Assembly: GCA_016699675.1 (NCBI GenBank)
Contig: CP064985.1
Location: forward strand, 496,001-560,000
Length of the DNA stretch: 64,000 nt
Direction of reading: 5' to 3'
From: Austwickia sp.
Lineage (GTDB): Bacteria; Actinomycetota; Actinomycetes; Actinomycetales; Dermatophilaceae
Part shown: positions 1 through 10,441 of the stretch, piece after piece
How the letters are laid out: each line of letters begins with the position of its first letter
Position numbering within the stretch: position 1 is the first letter of the stretch
Notes under the pieces: model-generated
Seen by the model: the letters and a program-made list of their open reading frames with translations, nothing else
The model's database searches: none
Told to the model about the DNA's origin: nothing
Translations under genes and position numbers: made by a program

Positions 1-342
1 CTCGCGGAGCTGATCTTCCCCCACCCGCTGACCGAGGGCAAGGCGATTCGGGTGGAGTTCGAGTACGGTGCCGTCGGCGCCACCACCCCCGATCTCGGCA
101 GCGAGCGGGCCGTCTCCGGGCACCTCACCGAACTGATCCAGGTCATCACCTACCAGGGTCGCCCGCCGCGGTACGTCGTCGCGGTCGACGTCATCGACGA
201 GCGCGAACGGCGTACCCGGCTGCGGCTCGAGGACGAGCATTCGGTGATCGTGCAGCGCCGTGACCTGTGGACGGGTCGGTACGGCGTGTGGTGGTCCTGG
301 GACGTCGACCTGCTCGATCCGAAGGTGCCGCTCCCCTATTAG
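1..342 (+). CDS. HTH-type regulator paralog, C-terminal part (start lies outside the window)
   Basis: The reading frame is open from base 1 and ends at a TAG at 340-342, so only the last 113 residues are visible. They resemble the ends of the two HTH proteins at 10442-11320 and 11317-12297. The stretch around FPHPLTEGKAIRVEF matches their LDHPLDEGESVIVEH and LSRTLAKGESILVEH segments, and the protein closes on a YGVWWSW motif like YGVRWEW and YGLTWSW in those genes. The function of this C-terminal domain is unknown to me. By homology the missing N-terminus should carry a Xre-like helix-turn-helix. A GTG at 52 is internal and is not the start. Confidence 0.7.
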   Translation, partial: LAELIFPHPLTEGKAIRVEFEYGAVGATTPDLGSERAVSGHLTELIQVITYQGRPPRYVVAVDVIDERERRTRLRLEDEHSVIVQRRDLWTGRYGVWWSWDVDLLDPKVPLPY

Positions 343-441
343 CTGCCCCATTAGCGCCGCTCACGGATTGCCTCCGGTGGCTGGCCTCACGGATAGCGGC
401 TGCGGCTACCTCGCGGACGACCGTCCTGCAAGACTTGGTCC

Positions 442-888
442 GTGACGCCCACGCCGACCTCGACGACGCCTCGCGTCGCGTCCACGACGGCCCCGTTGCC
501 CACTAGCCCCTCCGCCGACCTGCCTACCAGCTCCGCAGCTCAGGTTTCTCCGGCCCGGGATGCCGAGACCGGGTGTGGCGGGCCCGAACCTCGGCCCGCG
601 GACGAGGTGTCGACAGGTCCCGGGCGCGCCGGTGACGCGGGGGCCCCCAGCGATCCCGACAGCGAGGCGAGTCAGCTCGCGTGGGTGCTCGCCGGGACCG
701 CCGTACGTCGGGATCCGCGCACTCTCCGCAGCCCTCTCGACACGGTCGCCCCGTGGGCGCGCGCGCTGCCCCCGGCCGCGTGGCGGACCTTCGCCGCCGA
801 GGTGGGTGCGGCCCTGGAGGGGGACGATCCGCAGTCGCTGCCCGGCGTGCTGCGCCGGTGGGCGGCGGTCGCGGATCGATTCGCCTGA
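442..888 (+). CDS. hypothetical protein
   Basis: A 148-residue product starts at GTG. The first 75 residues are rich in Thr, Ser and Pro and look disordered. The last 70 residues form a compact alpha-helical-looking region (QLAWVLAG at about 78-85, then WARALPPAAWRTFAAEV and LPGVLRRWAAVADRF). I recognise no family. It sits between the HTH regulator and the SDR gene on the same strand. The start is uncertain, and the true protein could begin later and contain only the helical part. Confidence 0.5.
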   Translation: MTPTPTSTTPRVASTTAPLPTSPSADLPTSSAAQVSPARDAETGCGGPEPRPADEVSTGPGRAGDAGAPSDPDSEASQLAWVLAGTAVRRDPRTLRSPLDTVAPWARALPPAAWRTFAAEVGAALEGDDPQSLPGVLRRWAAVADRFA

Positions 889-965
889 CCCACGGTTGAT
901 CCCGGGCGGCGGACCGGTAGCCGTCACAGGGGATAATCGGGACCGCGACGGGGTACCTTCCCGGC

Positions 966-1964
966 ATGTCGCGAATCCCCTCCGTCAGCGCCCTCATCGC
1001 CGGCGCCGCTCCCCTGCCCGAGCACCCCGTCGCCGTCGTCGTGGGGGCCTCCCGAGGTCTCGGCCTGCTGGTCTGCCGCGAGTTGGCGGTGCGGGGCTGT
1101 CGCGTCGTCGGCCTGGCCCGGTCACCGGAGTCGCTGGCCGAGGCCGAGGCCACGATGCGCGAGTGGGGCCACGAGCTGGTGACCTATCCCGCCGACGTCA
1201 CCGACAACGCGGGCCTGGTCGCGACGCTGGGGATCATCGAGGCCGAGGTGGGGCCGATCGACGTGGCCGTTCACGTGGCGGGCGTCATCCAGGTCGGCCC
1301 GGCCGAGTCGATGACCCGGGAGCACTTCCAGACCTGCCTCGACATCATGTTGTGGGGCCCGATCAACCTCTCCCTCGGAGTCGTGGACGGGATGCGCGCC
1401 CGGGGTCGCGGGCGGATCGGCATCGTCACCTCGATCGGCGGGAAGGTCTCGGTGCCGCACCTGCTGCCGTACTCGACGGCGAAGTTCGGGGCAGTCGGCT
1501 TCTGCGACGGGTTACGGTCCGAGCTCGCCGGGACCGGCGTCACGGCCACCACGATCGTGCCGGGGCTGATGCGCACCGGCTCGCACGTCGCGGCGCAGTT
1601 CACGGGGGATCAGGCGAAGGAGTACGCCTGGTTCGCGCCGAGCGCGTCGTTGCCGGTGCTGTCGATGGACGCCGAACGGGCCGCGGCCCGCATCGCGCAC
1701 GGCGTCCTGGCTGGCCGCGCGAACGTGGTGCTGACCCCCGCCGCCCAGGTGGGAATGCGCGTCGCGGGCCTGGCGCCGAGCCTGACCGGGGCGGCGCTGG
1801 GCGTGGTGGGCCGCTTCCTGCCGGATGCCCCGGCGGGCGACCCGACGGCGACGGGCACGATCGACGGCCACACCGCCCGGCGGCTGCTCAACTCACCCAC
1901 GGTGGAGAAGCTGACCGCCCTGGGCAACCGCGCCTCGGCGAAGTTCAACGAGAAGGAGCGCTAA
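966..1964 (+). CDS. short-chain dehydrogenase/reductase (SDR family)
   Basis: A 332-residue NAD(P)-dependent oxidoreductase. The Rossmann dinucleotide-binding motif GASRGLG is at residues 27-33, and the catalytic YxxxK pair is Y169/K173 (YSTAK), preceded by a SIGG serine region. The C-terminal extension of about 80 residues beyond the usual 250 is typical of larger SDR proteins of unknown substrate. It follows the preceding gene by 77 bp and may be transcribed alone. The substrate cannot be told from sequence. Confidence 0.88.
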   Translation: MSRIPSVSALIAGAAPLPEHPVAVVVGASRGLGLLVCRELAVRGCRVVGLARSPESLAEAEATMREWGHELVTYPADVTDNAGLVATLGIIEAEVGPIDVAVHVAGVIQVGPAESMTREHFQTCLDIMLWGPINLSLGVVDGMRARGRGRIGIVTSIGGKVSVPHLLPYSTAKFGAVGFCDGLRSELAGTGVTATTIVPGLMRTGSHVAAQFTGDQAKEYAWFAPSASLPVLSMDAERAAARIAHGVLAGRANVVLTPAAQVGMRVAGLAPSLTGAALGVVGRFLPDAPAGDPTATGTIDGHTARRLLNSPTVEKLTALGNRASAKFNEKER

Positions 1965-2164
1965 CCCGCGGGTGGTACGGGGGCTGGTTCCACCCCGGTC
2001 CCGAACCCTGCCGGTGGTGTCAGGCTGGGGTGGGCCTGGGGCGTGTCGGACATCGCGACCACCGCTTACCGATGAATCGGCTGGCGTCCGTTACGACAGA
2101 GCCTCCCAAGTGGCGATCGGATACCGGCGGACGGCTTCGGCGGTGACCGGGAAGGGCACGGCGA

Positions 2165-2659
2165 CTATCGCATCCTCGGGGGGATGCCCTCGGTTGCCTC
2201 GTAGAGCCCCATCTCTTCTGCGTCGTGTGCCATCCGCGCCAAGGCGGCGCGTCGTGTCTGCCGCTCGACGCGTTGGAACTCGATGAGGTCGACTAGCCGC
2301 ACGTAGCGGTGTCTGCCGGGCTTCTCGTACGGGATCTCGTTGCGTTCGAGGATGCGGACCAGTGTGGGGCGAGAGATGCCCAGGAAGTCCGCCGCCTCCT
2401 GGGTCGTGAGCATCGCACCCATGGGCGCCACCGTGACGCCCATGCCCTGCGCGAGTGTCTCGGCGATCTGCCGCAAGACAGGAAACAGGGCCTCGGGGAT
2501 AGGCACTCGCTCTCCGTCTGGTCCGAGAAGCTGCGACTGGCCCCTCTCAGGGGTCGACTCGGCGTCGCCGAGGACGTCCAGGAAGCGCTGGATCAGGACT
2601 TCCTGGGCGCCGTCGGGTACATATGTGTGTACGTCGACTGCCGCGGACTGCCTCGTCAT
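2165..2659 (-). CDS. excisionase-type HTH protein, orphan PIN-system antitoxin-like
   Basis: A 164-residue protein. An upstream ATG at 2689 exists in frame, but the ATG at 2659 has the better ribosome site (GAGGAGG, 8-nt spacer). Residues of about 87-140 form a MerR/excisionase-type winged HTH (TTQEAADFLGISRPTLVRIL, then a YEKPGRHRYVRLVDLIEFQ wing). Proteins of this layout with a helical tail are usually antitoxins encoded just before a PIN-domain ribonuclease. Here no PIN gene follows: the 200 bp downstream on the minus strand carry no open frame of any length. It may be a stranded antitoxin or an independent repressor. Confidence 0.75.
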   Translation of the reverse strand: MTRQSAAVDVHTYVPDGAQEVLIQRFLDVLGDAESTPERGQSQLLGPDGERVPIPEALFPVLRQIAETLAQGMGVTVAPMGAMLTTQEAADFLGISRPTLVRILERNEIPYEKPGRHRYVRLVDLIEFQRVERQTRRAALARMAHDAEEMGLYEATEGIPPRMR

Positions 2660-2750
2660 GATCGCCACCTCCTCGACAAGAGTATCCATAAACGAACAAA
2701 ACGAACAGGGCTAAGGGGCTGGAACCGAGCGAGTGAGAGTCGAAACCCAC

Positions 2751-3158
2751 CTACGCCTCGTCGCGGACCGCGGCGAGGTCGGCCGGGCCGAAGGCCTGCG
2801 GGAGGATGTCGGCGAGGGTGCGCAGCCCTTCCGGCGTACGGATTTCGCAGCTGGGCCCGCCGAACTCGTACAGCAGCTGACGGCACCGGCCGCACGGCAT
2901 CAACGTCTCGCCCCGCCCGTCCACGCACCACACGGCCACGAGGCGCCCGCCGCCCGTGCGGGCCAGCTCCGACACCAGGCCGCATTCGGCGCACAATCCC
3001 ACGCCGTACGACGCGTTCTCGACGTTGCACCCGCTGACCACGCGCCCGTCGTCAACCAGCGCGGCGACGCCGACGGGAAAACTGCTGTACGGCGCGTACG
3101 CGCACCGCATCGAGGCCACCGCGGCCGCGTGCAGCGCATCCCAATCCACGACGGTCAT
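2751..3158 (-). CDS. cdd: cytidine deaminase
   Basis: A 135-residue homotetramer-type cytidine deaminase, converting cytidine and deoxycytidine to uridine and deoxyuridine in pyrimidine salvage in the cytosol. The zinc site is complete: C56-A-E58 (E58 the proton shuttle) and P88-C89-G-R-C92. The NVENASYG substrate motif precedes it. Length is normal for the short tetrameric class. It lies 99 bp downstream of mcmA1 on the same strand, with an 18-bp inverted repeat between them, so it probably has its own promoter. Confidence 0.96.
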   Translation of the reverse strand: MTVVDWDALHAAAVASMRCAYAPYSSFPVGVAALVDDGRVVSGCNVENASYGVGLCAECGLVSELARTGGGRLVAVWCVDGRGETLMPCGRCRQLLYEFGGPSCEIRTPEGLRTLADILPQAFGPADLAAVRDEA

Positions 3159-3176
3159 GCGCGCCCTTTCGCCGTT

Positions 3177-3236
3177 AACGCCGCATTCCGACGGTTGCGC
3201 TCACTGCAGCAAGCGGTTCCGTCGGAATGCGGCGTT
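3177..3236. repeat. 18-bp perfect inverted repeat between mcmA1 and cdd
   Basis: Arm one is AACGCCGCATTCCGACGG (3177-3194) and its exact reverse complement is at 3219-3236, with a 24-nt loop containing CTGCAGC. It lies in the 99-bp gap after the mcmA1 stop and could act as a terminator, though no T-tract follows. A related structure occurs at 23462-23518. Confidence 0.8.
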
Positions 3237-3257
3237 GTCGCCCGAAACGGTCGTCGA

Positions 3258-4853
<1,596 letters not shown>

Positions 4854-5101
4854 GGACGCAGCCTAGTGCGCGGGCGCCGCCCGGAACGGGGCGCGACGGT
4901 GCGGAACTGCGCGGCGGGCCCTTGGTCCTGCTCACTCGGAATGGCCCCCGGGCGACGAGCCCCCGGAGCCTCGGTCAGCCGGCGCCGGACGTTCGCCGGG
5001 CTTGCGCCGATTCCGGTGATCGGCCGCTCATCTGCGGAGCAGTGCCGTCGATGGGTACGGCGGAAGCACGCCACACCGAGACGCGAAGGAGGGACCCCGT
5101 C

Positions 5102-5533
5102 ATGACGCTGCTGCTGTGGTCCCCCGACCTCGAACTCGGGATTGCGCAGATCGACTGCCAACACCGCAAACTCGTCGACCTGTTGAACGCCCTGGATTCC
5201 GGGGTGAAGAAGAGCTACAGCTTCCACATTCTGGGGTCGATCCTGACCGACCTGGTCCGCTACACGGTCTGCCATTTCACGTTCGAGGAACGGCGCATGG
5301 AGACCCACGCCCTGCCGATGCTCGCCGAGCATCAGGAGGAGCACCACCTCTTCGCCGAGCAGGTGCTGGCCTTCAAGGAGCGCTTCGACACGCGCCGCTC
5401 CGACGTCAGCACCGAGACGCTGACCTTCCTGCGGGATTGGCTCAGCGGCCACATCCTCGGCAGCGACCGGGAGTTCGCCGAGGTGTTCCTCGCCTCCGCG
5501 GGTGACGCGCCGACGCCGCCGTGCGGCTGCTGA
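5102..5533 (+). CDS. bacteriohemerythrin
   Basis: A 143-residue four-helix di-iron protein that binds O2 reversibly or senses it. The ATG at 5102 is preceded by AAGGAGGG at 8-nt spacing, which decides the start over longer frames. All seven expected iron ligands are visible: H21 (CQHRK), H58 and E62 (HFTFEE), H77 and H81 (HQEEH), H117 and D122 (SGHILGSD). The final CGC tail is unusual. It stands alone, divergent from mcmA1. Expected in the cytosol; the physiological role (O2 storage, sensing or iron handling) is not deducible here. Confidence 0.93.
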   Translation: MTLLLWSPDLELGIAQIDCQHRKLVDLLNALDSGVKKSYSFHILGSILTDLVRYTVCHFTFEERRMETHALPMLAEHQEEHHLFAEQVLAFKERFDTRRSDVSTETLTFLRDWLSGHILGSDREFAEVFLASAGDAPTPPCGC

Positions 5534-5572
5534 CGCGACTCCACTGAGGTCGACTCGCCGAGATCGACTCGC

Positions 5573-6718
5573 TCAGGTCAGCTCGGTCCGCCCCGTCACC
5601 TTGAGCTCGTCCACGATCTTCTTGACGTCCTGGGCGTGTTCGCGGGTGGTCACGAGCACCGCGTCGGGGGTGTCGACGACCACCACGTCGCTGATCCCGA
5701 CGACCGCGACCAGCCGGCCGCCTCCCGGCGCGACGATCCCGGTGGCCTCCCGGGCCACGACCGAGGCCTCGTCGCCGAGCACGCGCAGTCCGTCGGGCAG
5801 CGGCTCGGGGGGCGTGGGCAGCAGCGTCGCCAGGGACTGGAAGTCGCCCACATCGTCCCAGGGGAAGTCGGTCTGCACCACCGCCACGTGACCGTCGTCC
5901 GCCGCGGGCTCGGCCACGGCGTGGTCGATCGAGATCTTCTGCAGGGAGGGCCACACCTCGTCGAGCCGGTGCGGGTCCGCCGCGATCTCGCGTAGCCCCC
6001 GGGCCAGGTCCACGTGATAGCGCTCCAGCAGGTCGAGCAGCACACTCGCGCGCACCACGAACATGCCGGCGTTCCAGACGTAGGCGCCGCCCTCGACGTA
6101 CGCCGTCGCGGTGACCAAGTCCGGCTTCTCCACGAACTCGGCCACGCGGTGCGCGTTCGGGGCACCCTCGACCTCGAGGGGGTCACCCACGTGGATGTAG
6201 CCGAAGCCCGTCGCCGGGTGCGTCGGCGCGATCCCGAGCGTGACCAGCATTCCCGTGCGCGCGACGGCGACGGCTTCGCGCACCCGATCGCGGAAGGCGG
6301 CCTCCTCCCCCACGACGTGATCGGCCGCGAACGAGCCGATGACCGCGTCGGGGTCGAGCCGCTCCACCACCGCCGCCGCCAGGCCGATCGCGGCCATGGA
6401 GTCGCGCGGCGAAGGTTCGGCGATCAGGCGCTCGGGGCGTAGGCCCGGCAGCTGCTCGCGGACGGCGTCCTCGTGCGCCACCCCGGTGACCACGACGAGC
6501 CGCTCCCCCGACAGCGGGCGGAGCCGGTCCGCCGTGGCCTGCAGGAGCGACCGCCCCGCCCCGGTGAGATCGAGGAGGAACTTCGGCCGGGCCGCCCGCG
6601 AGAGCGGCCACAGTCGTGTCCCCGCCCCGCCGGCGGGAATGACCGACCAGAAGTCGTCCGTGGGGTCCGTGGCCTCAATCGCCTCGATCGCCTCGATCGC
6701 CTCGTTCGCGTCGGTCAT
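5573..6718 (-). CDS. manC: mannose-1-phosphate guanylyltransferase (GDP-mannose pyrophosphorylase)
   Basis: A 381-residue nucleotidyltransferase making GDP-mannose from mannose-1-phosphate and GTP. The signature GGAGTRLWPLS is at residues 30-40, followed by RPKFLLDL, and the sugar-binding FVEKPD motif is mid-protein. The single-domain length is that of the short actinobacterial form without a fused isomerase. The N-terminus holds an (EAI)n run encoded by four near-identical 9-nt units. It is divergent from the glycosyltransferase at 6876. The two plausibly supply and use GDP-mannose for mannosylated envelope lipids or glycans. Confidence 0.92.
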   Translation of the reverse strand: MTDANEAIEAIEAIEATDPTDDFWSVIPAGGAGTRLWPLSRAARPKFLLDLTGAGRSLLQATADRLRPLSGERLVVVTGVAHEDAVREQLPGLRPERLIAEPSPRDSMAAIGLAAAVVERLDPDAVIGSFAADHVVGEEAAFRDRVREAVAVARTGMLVTLGIAPTHPATGFGYIHVGDPLEVEGAPNAHRVAEFVEKPDLVTATAYVEGGAYVWNAGMFVVRASVLLDLLERYHVDLARGLREIAADPHRLDEVWPSLQKISIDHAVAEPAADDGHVAVVQTDFPWDDVGDFQSLATLLPTPPEPLPDGLRVLGDEASVVAREATGIVAPGGGRLVAVVGISDVVVVDTPDAVLVTTREHAQDVKKIVDELKVTGRTELT

Positions 6719-6875
6719 AATCGCAAGCTAGTCGACGCCGCCACGCCAATGTCGCAGACCCGCAGGCCGCCCCGCCGCGGAGCGGGCGGTGCGTCGCCGG
6801 GGCGTCACCTACCGCTCACTCGACACTCCCCCAACGGTCGGTTGGGCACAACCTTGACGCGCCACCGTACAGACT

Positions 6876-8027
6876 GTGCGGATCGCGATCGTCACCGAGT
6901 CCTTCCTGCCGACCGTGAACGGCGTGACGACCAGCGTCTGTCGCGTCGTCGACTCGCTGGCCGCGCTGGGCCACGACGTCGTCATCGTCGCCCCATCCCC
7001 GGCGCCCTCGACGTACCGCGGTTTTCCCGTCATCGGCCTCACCAGCGTGCCCGTGCGGCAGTTCCAGGTGGGTCTGCCGACCCGCCAGATCGAGGCGGTC
7101 CTGCGGGCGTTCGCCCCGGACGTCGTCCACGTCGCCTCGCCGTTCTTCCTGGGTGCGCGGGGCCTGTACGTCGCGCGCGCGCTGGGCATCCCGTCGGTGG
7201 CCATCTACCAGACGGACATGGCGAGCTATGTCGCCCGGCACGGCCGCGCGGCGGGCGCGCCGCTCGCGAACGTCACGTGGGCCTACCTGCGCAAGGTGCA
7301 TGCCCTGGCCGACCTGACCCTGGCCCCGTCGACGGCGGCCCTCGCCGACCTGGCCCGGGAGGGGATCGATCGCACCGCCCTGTGGGGCCGCGGCGTCGAC
7401 GGTCGGCTCTTCCACCCGCTCTGGCGCGACGACGCGGGGTGCCGGGCGCTGCGCCGGCGGCTGGCCCCCCGGCAGGAGACGATCGTCGGCTACGTGGGTC
7501 GGCTCGCCCCGGAGAAGGAGGTCCACCGCCTGGCGGCGCTGCGCGACCTGCCCGGAGTGCGGCTCGCCATCACCGGGGACGGGCCAAGCCGCGCGGAGCT
7601 GGAAGCGGCCCTGCCCGGGGCCGTGTTCCTCGGGCGCCGGGACGGCGACGACCTGGCCCGGGTCTACGCGGCCATGGACGTGTTCGTGCACACGGGGACC
7701 TCGGAGACGTTCGGCCAGACCCTGCAGGAGGCGGCGGCGACCGGGTTGCCGGTGGTCGCGCCGGCGGCGGGGGGCCCGCTGGACCTGGTCGAGCACGGCC
7801 AGACCGGGCTGCTCTTCGAGCCCGGCGCGCCGGAGTCCGAGGAGGGCTCGCTGCGCTCCTGCGTCGCTCAGTTGACGTGCGCCGAGGACGCCTGGGAGCG
7901 GCGGGCCCTGATGGGTGAGGCGGGTGCCGCCAAGGTGGCGGGCCGGACCTGGGACGCGCTCACCGAGGCCCTCGTCGAGCGCTATGTCGCCGTGTCGCGG
8001 CATGGCTCACGGGTGCGCATCGCCTGA
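6876..8027 (+). CDS. GT4-type glycosyltransferase, GDP-mannose-dependent mannosyltransferase-like
   Basis: A 383-residue GT-B enzyme. The GTG start begins MRIAIVTESFLPTVNGV, the usual N-terminus of actinobacterial alpha-mannosyltransferases of the MgtA/PimB type. The C-terminal nucleotide-sugar region has SETFGQTLQEAAATGLPVV with the expected glutamates, then GLLFEPG. Cytosolic, membrane-associated. Adjacency to divergent manC supports GDP-mannose as donor, but the acceptor is unknown. It ends 40 bp before the carboxypeptidase gene. Confidence 0.88.
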   Translation: MRIAIVTESFLPTVNGVTTSVCRVVDSLAALGHDVVIVAPSPAPSTYRGFPVIGLTSVPVRQFQVGLPTRQIEAVLRAFAPDVVHVASPFFLGARGLYVARALGIPSVAIYQTDMASYVARHGRAAGAPLANVTWAYLRKVHALADLTLAPSTAALADLAREGIDRTALWGRGVDGRLFHPLWRDDAGCRALRRRLAPRQETIVGYVGRLAPEKEVHRLAALRDLPGVRLAITGDGPSRAELEAALPGAVFLGRRDGDDLARVYAAMDVFVHTGTSETFGQTLQEAAATGLPVVAPAAGGPLDLVEHGQTGLLFEPGAPESEEGSLRSCVAQLTCAEDAWERRALMGEAGAAKVAGRTWDALTEALVERYVAVSRHGSRVRIA

Positions 8028-8067
8028 GCCGGTAGCGTCGCAGCAACGCTTCGCTCCAGGAGGTTCC

Positions 8068-9840
8068 GTGCCTGCCCCCCTCCTTGCGGGTCTCCGGCCA
8101 CCGGCCGGACGGCGCCGCGTCGTCCTCGGCTCCGTCGCCGTGCTCACCTGCCTCCTGTGCTCCGCGGCACCCGCCGGCGCTCAGCCCGCGAGTTCCTCCG
8201 CTCGGGACGGCGCGCTCCCGGCGCACGCGGCCGCCGCCGCCGTGTCTGGGGCCCGGGCCGGGTCCGGCTCCGCCGCGAGGATCGCGCCCACGGAGGACCG
8301 GCTGGGCGATCCAGGCGTGGTCGCCGACGTGCCGTCGGACGTGAAGGCCCCCCCGGAGCTCCCCGCCGCCTCCTATCTGCTCGCCGATCTGGGCTCGGGC
8401 GACGTGCTCGTCGGCAAGGCCGCGCACGAGGCCCACCTGCCGGCCAGCACGATGAAGCTGCTCACCGCGCAAACGCTGCTGCCCCGCTTGGACGGCAACC
8501 TCAAGATCCGCGCCACCGACTCCGACGCCCGCGTCGACGGCACCCGGGTGGGCATGGTGCCGGGCCGGGAGTACACCGCCGACCAGCTCTTCCACGCCCT
8601 GCTGATGGGCTCGGCCAATGACGCCGCCGAGGCGTTGGCCCGCGCGAACGGCGGACTGGAACAGAGCCTCAAGCAGATGAGCGACCGCGCCGCGCAGCTC
8701 GGCGCCAAGGACACCGTGCCCAGGTCGCCGCACGGGCTGGACGCCGAGGGCCAGCAGACCTCGGCGTACGACCTAGTCGCCATCCTGCGTGGGGCGCTGG
8801 ACACGCCCAAGGTCGCGGAGATCCTCACGACGCAGACCTATCCGTTCCCGAAGTACCAGCCCGTGGAGCAGCCGAGTTCGTCCGCCTCCGCCTCGAGCGC
8901 CGAGACTGGTGCGCCGAGCGCGGCGCCCAACGGCGGGCCCTCGCTCGCCGGAACTCAGCAGGTCGCCAGCCAGAACAAGCTGCTGTGGAACTACGAGGGC
9001 ACGATCGGCGGCAAGGACGGCTACACCGACGCGGCGGGTCACACCTTCGTCGGAGCGGTGCGCCGCGGGGACAAGACGTACGCCGTGGCCTTCATGGGCG
9101 CCAAGTCCAACGACTGGCGCCCGATGGCCGGCCTGCTTGACTGGGCGTTCGCCAACGGGTCGAAGGCCAAGGCTGTGGGCAAGCTGCCCGGGGCCGCGTC
9201 CCCCGTGGCCGCCCCCGTCGCGGCGCCGGCGGCGAACGTGGCCACCGGCGCCGAGGTAGCCCCCGCCGGTGGGCTGCTCGCCGCGATCGTCGGCTTCTTC
9301 CTCACCGTGCTCAAGGTCCTGGCGTGGACGGTCGCCATCCTGGCCGTGGCCGTCGTCGCCCTGCGGGTGCGCAAGCTGCGCCGGGACGCCCGCCGCCGGG
9401 AGCTGCGCCGTCAGCGGCTCGAGGCGAGCATGGCGGGCGTCGTGCGGCCGGAGCACCCCAGCACCCGCGCCCCCTACCCCACCGAGGCGCCGGCGAAGCG
9501 GCCCAGGCGGCCCGTGCGAGCGGTCCGGACGACGCGGACGGCTGCCCCGGCCCCGCGCCCCGCGAAGGCCCCCCAACACGCTGCCGCGCACGCCGCCGTG
9601 CCGGCCTTCGCCGGGGTCGCTGCGGCGCCCACGGCGGCCTCGACGACCTCGGCCCCCTCCGCTGCCGGTTCGGATGAGTGGACCGTGGCCGAGGACGCCT
9701 ACCAGGTGGACTCGCAGACAGCGAGCGCGTACCAGGCGACGGCGTACGCCATGACGGCTGACGGGACGACGGCGTACGACCCCTCCCTGGGCGACGCGGG
9801 TGACTCCTGGGGCGTGCACCGGCTGGATCAGCGCCACTGA
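8068..9840 (+). CDS. D-alanyl-D-alanine carboxypeptidase (PBP5-like, S11 family), membrane-anchored
   Basis: A 590-residue cell-wall enzyme trimming the terminal D-Ala of peptidoglycan stems. The GTG at 8068 is chosen for its AGGAGG site at 8058-8063 and because it opens a signal peptide (hydrophobic 18-33, AGA cleavage near 38). Active-site motifs: S127-T-M-K130, S182-A-N and a KDG variant of the usual KTG at 316-318. A Ser/Ala-rich insert lies at about 268-300, a membrane helix at about 398-420, and a long Ala/Pro-rich cytoplasmic tail follows. The tail of about 150 residues is unusual compared with E. coli PBP5. Confidence 0.9.
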   Translation: MPAPLLAGLRPPAGRRRVVLGSVAVLTCLLCSAAPAGAQPASSSARDGALPAHAAAAAVSGARAGSGSAARIAPTEDRLGDPGVVADVPSDVKAPPELPAASYLLADLGSGDVLVGKAAHEAHLPASTMKLLTAQTLLPRLDGNLKIRATDSDARVDGTRVGMVPGREYTADQLFHALLMGSANDAAEALARANGGLEQSLKQMSDRAAQLGAKDTVPRSPHGLDAEGQQTSAYDLVAILRGALDTPKVAEILTTQTYPFPKYQPVEQPSSSASASSAETGAPSAAPNGGPSLAGTQQVASQNKLLWNYEGTIGGKDGYTDAAGHTFVGAVRRGDKTYAVAFMGAKSNDWRPMAGLLDWAFANGSKAKAVGKLPGAASPVAAPVAAPAANVATGAEVAPAGGLLAAIVGFFLTVLKVLAWTVAILAVAVVALRVRKLRRDARRRELRRQRLEASMAGVVRPEHPSTRAPYPTEAPAKRPRRPVRAVRTTRTAAPAPRPAKAPQHAAAHAAVPAFAGVAAAPTAASTTSAPSAAGSDEWTVAEDAYQVDSQTASAYQATAYAMTADGTTAYDPSLGDAGDSWGVHRLDQRH

Positions 9841-9900
9841 CCGAAGGTGGGCGCTGAATGGCCTTGATCGGCACCGACCGCCGCTGACGGGAGCGGCCCC

Positions 9901-10437
9901 TTAGGGCGCACCCGTCAGCGGGAACAGGCGGTGCGGATGCCAGTGCTCGTCCTCGCCGCACACGTACAGGCCCAGCGCGTCCGCGGCGAACTCGATGCGC
10001 TCGTCCGCGAGTTCCCGCTGGGCGGCGTCGAGCCGGCCCTCCGCCACGTCGTGGGCGAGGGTGACGTGCGGGTGATAGGGGTACGCGGCGGCGCAGGCCA
10101 GCGGTCCGGTCTGCAGGTCCGCCGCCAGCCGCGTGCACGCCTGCGCGCCGTCGCCGACCCGGAGAAAGGTCACCTGGGTGACCGGGCGGAAGGTGCCGGT
10201 CCCGTCGAGAACGACCTGGTACGCCGGGTGCCGAGCCGCGACGGCCGCCAGGTGGGCGGCGATCTCCGGCAACGCCGCCCGCGGCACCGCGCGCGGCCCG
10301 ACGAGTGTGATGTGCGTCTGGATGAGGTCCGCCAGGGGGTCGCCGAAGCGGCGGCGGGCCGCTTGCAGCCGGCTGCCGTGCGGCTCCGGGACGGCGATCG
10401 CGACGCCGATCGTCACCGGGTCGGCGGACGTGCTCAC
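9901..10437 (-). CDS. 2H phosphoesterase / 2'-5' RNA ligase-like protein
   Basis: A 178-residue protein of the LigT/2H superfamily, which acts on 2',3'-cyclic phosphates or 2'-5' linked nucleotides. The two catalytic HxT motifs are visible: H42-I-T44 (THITLVGP) and H124-V-T126 (HPHVTLAHD). Length is normal for the family. It lies 4 bp downstream of the HTH regulator at 10442 on the same strand and is probably the last gene of that operon. The substrate is unknown. Confidence 0.88.
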   Translation of the reverse strand: MSTSADPVTIGVAIAVPEPHGSRLQAARRRFGDPLADLIQTHITLVGPRAVPRAALPEIAAHLAAVAARHPAYQVVLDGTGTFRPVTQVTFLRVGDGAQACTRLAADLQTGPLACAAAYPYHPHVTLAHDVAEGRLDAAQRELADERIEFAADALGLYVCGEDEHWHPHRLFPLTGAP

Positions 10438-10441
10438 CGGC

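Noticed and set aside
2690..2750. A tRNA-like 3' half near GAGAGTCGAAACCCAC
   Set aside because: No cloverleaf, no acceptor stem and no T-loop GTTCRA consensus.
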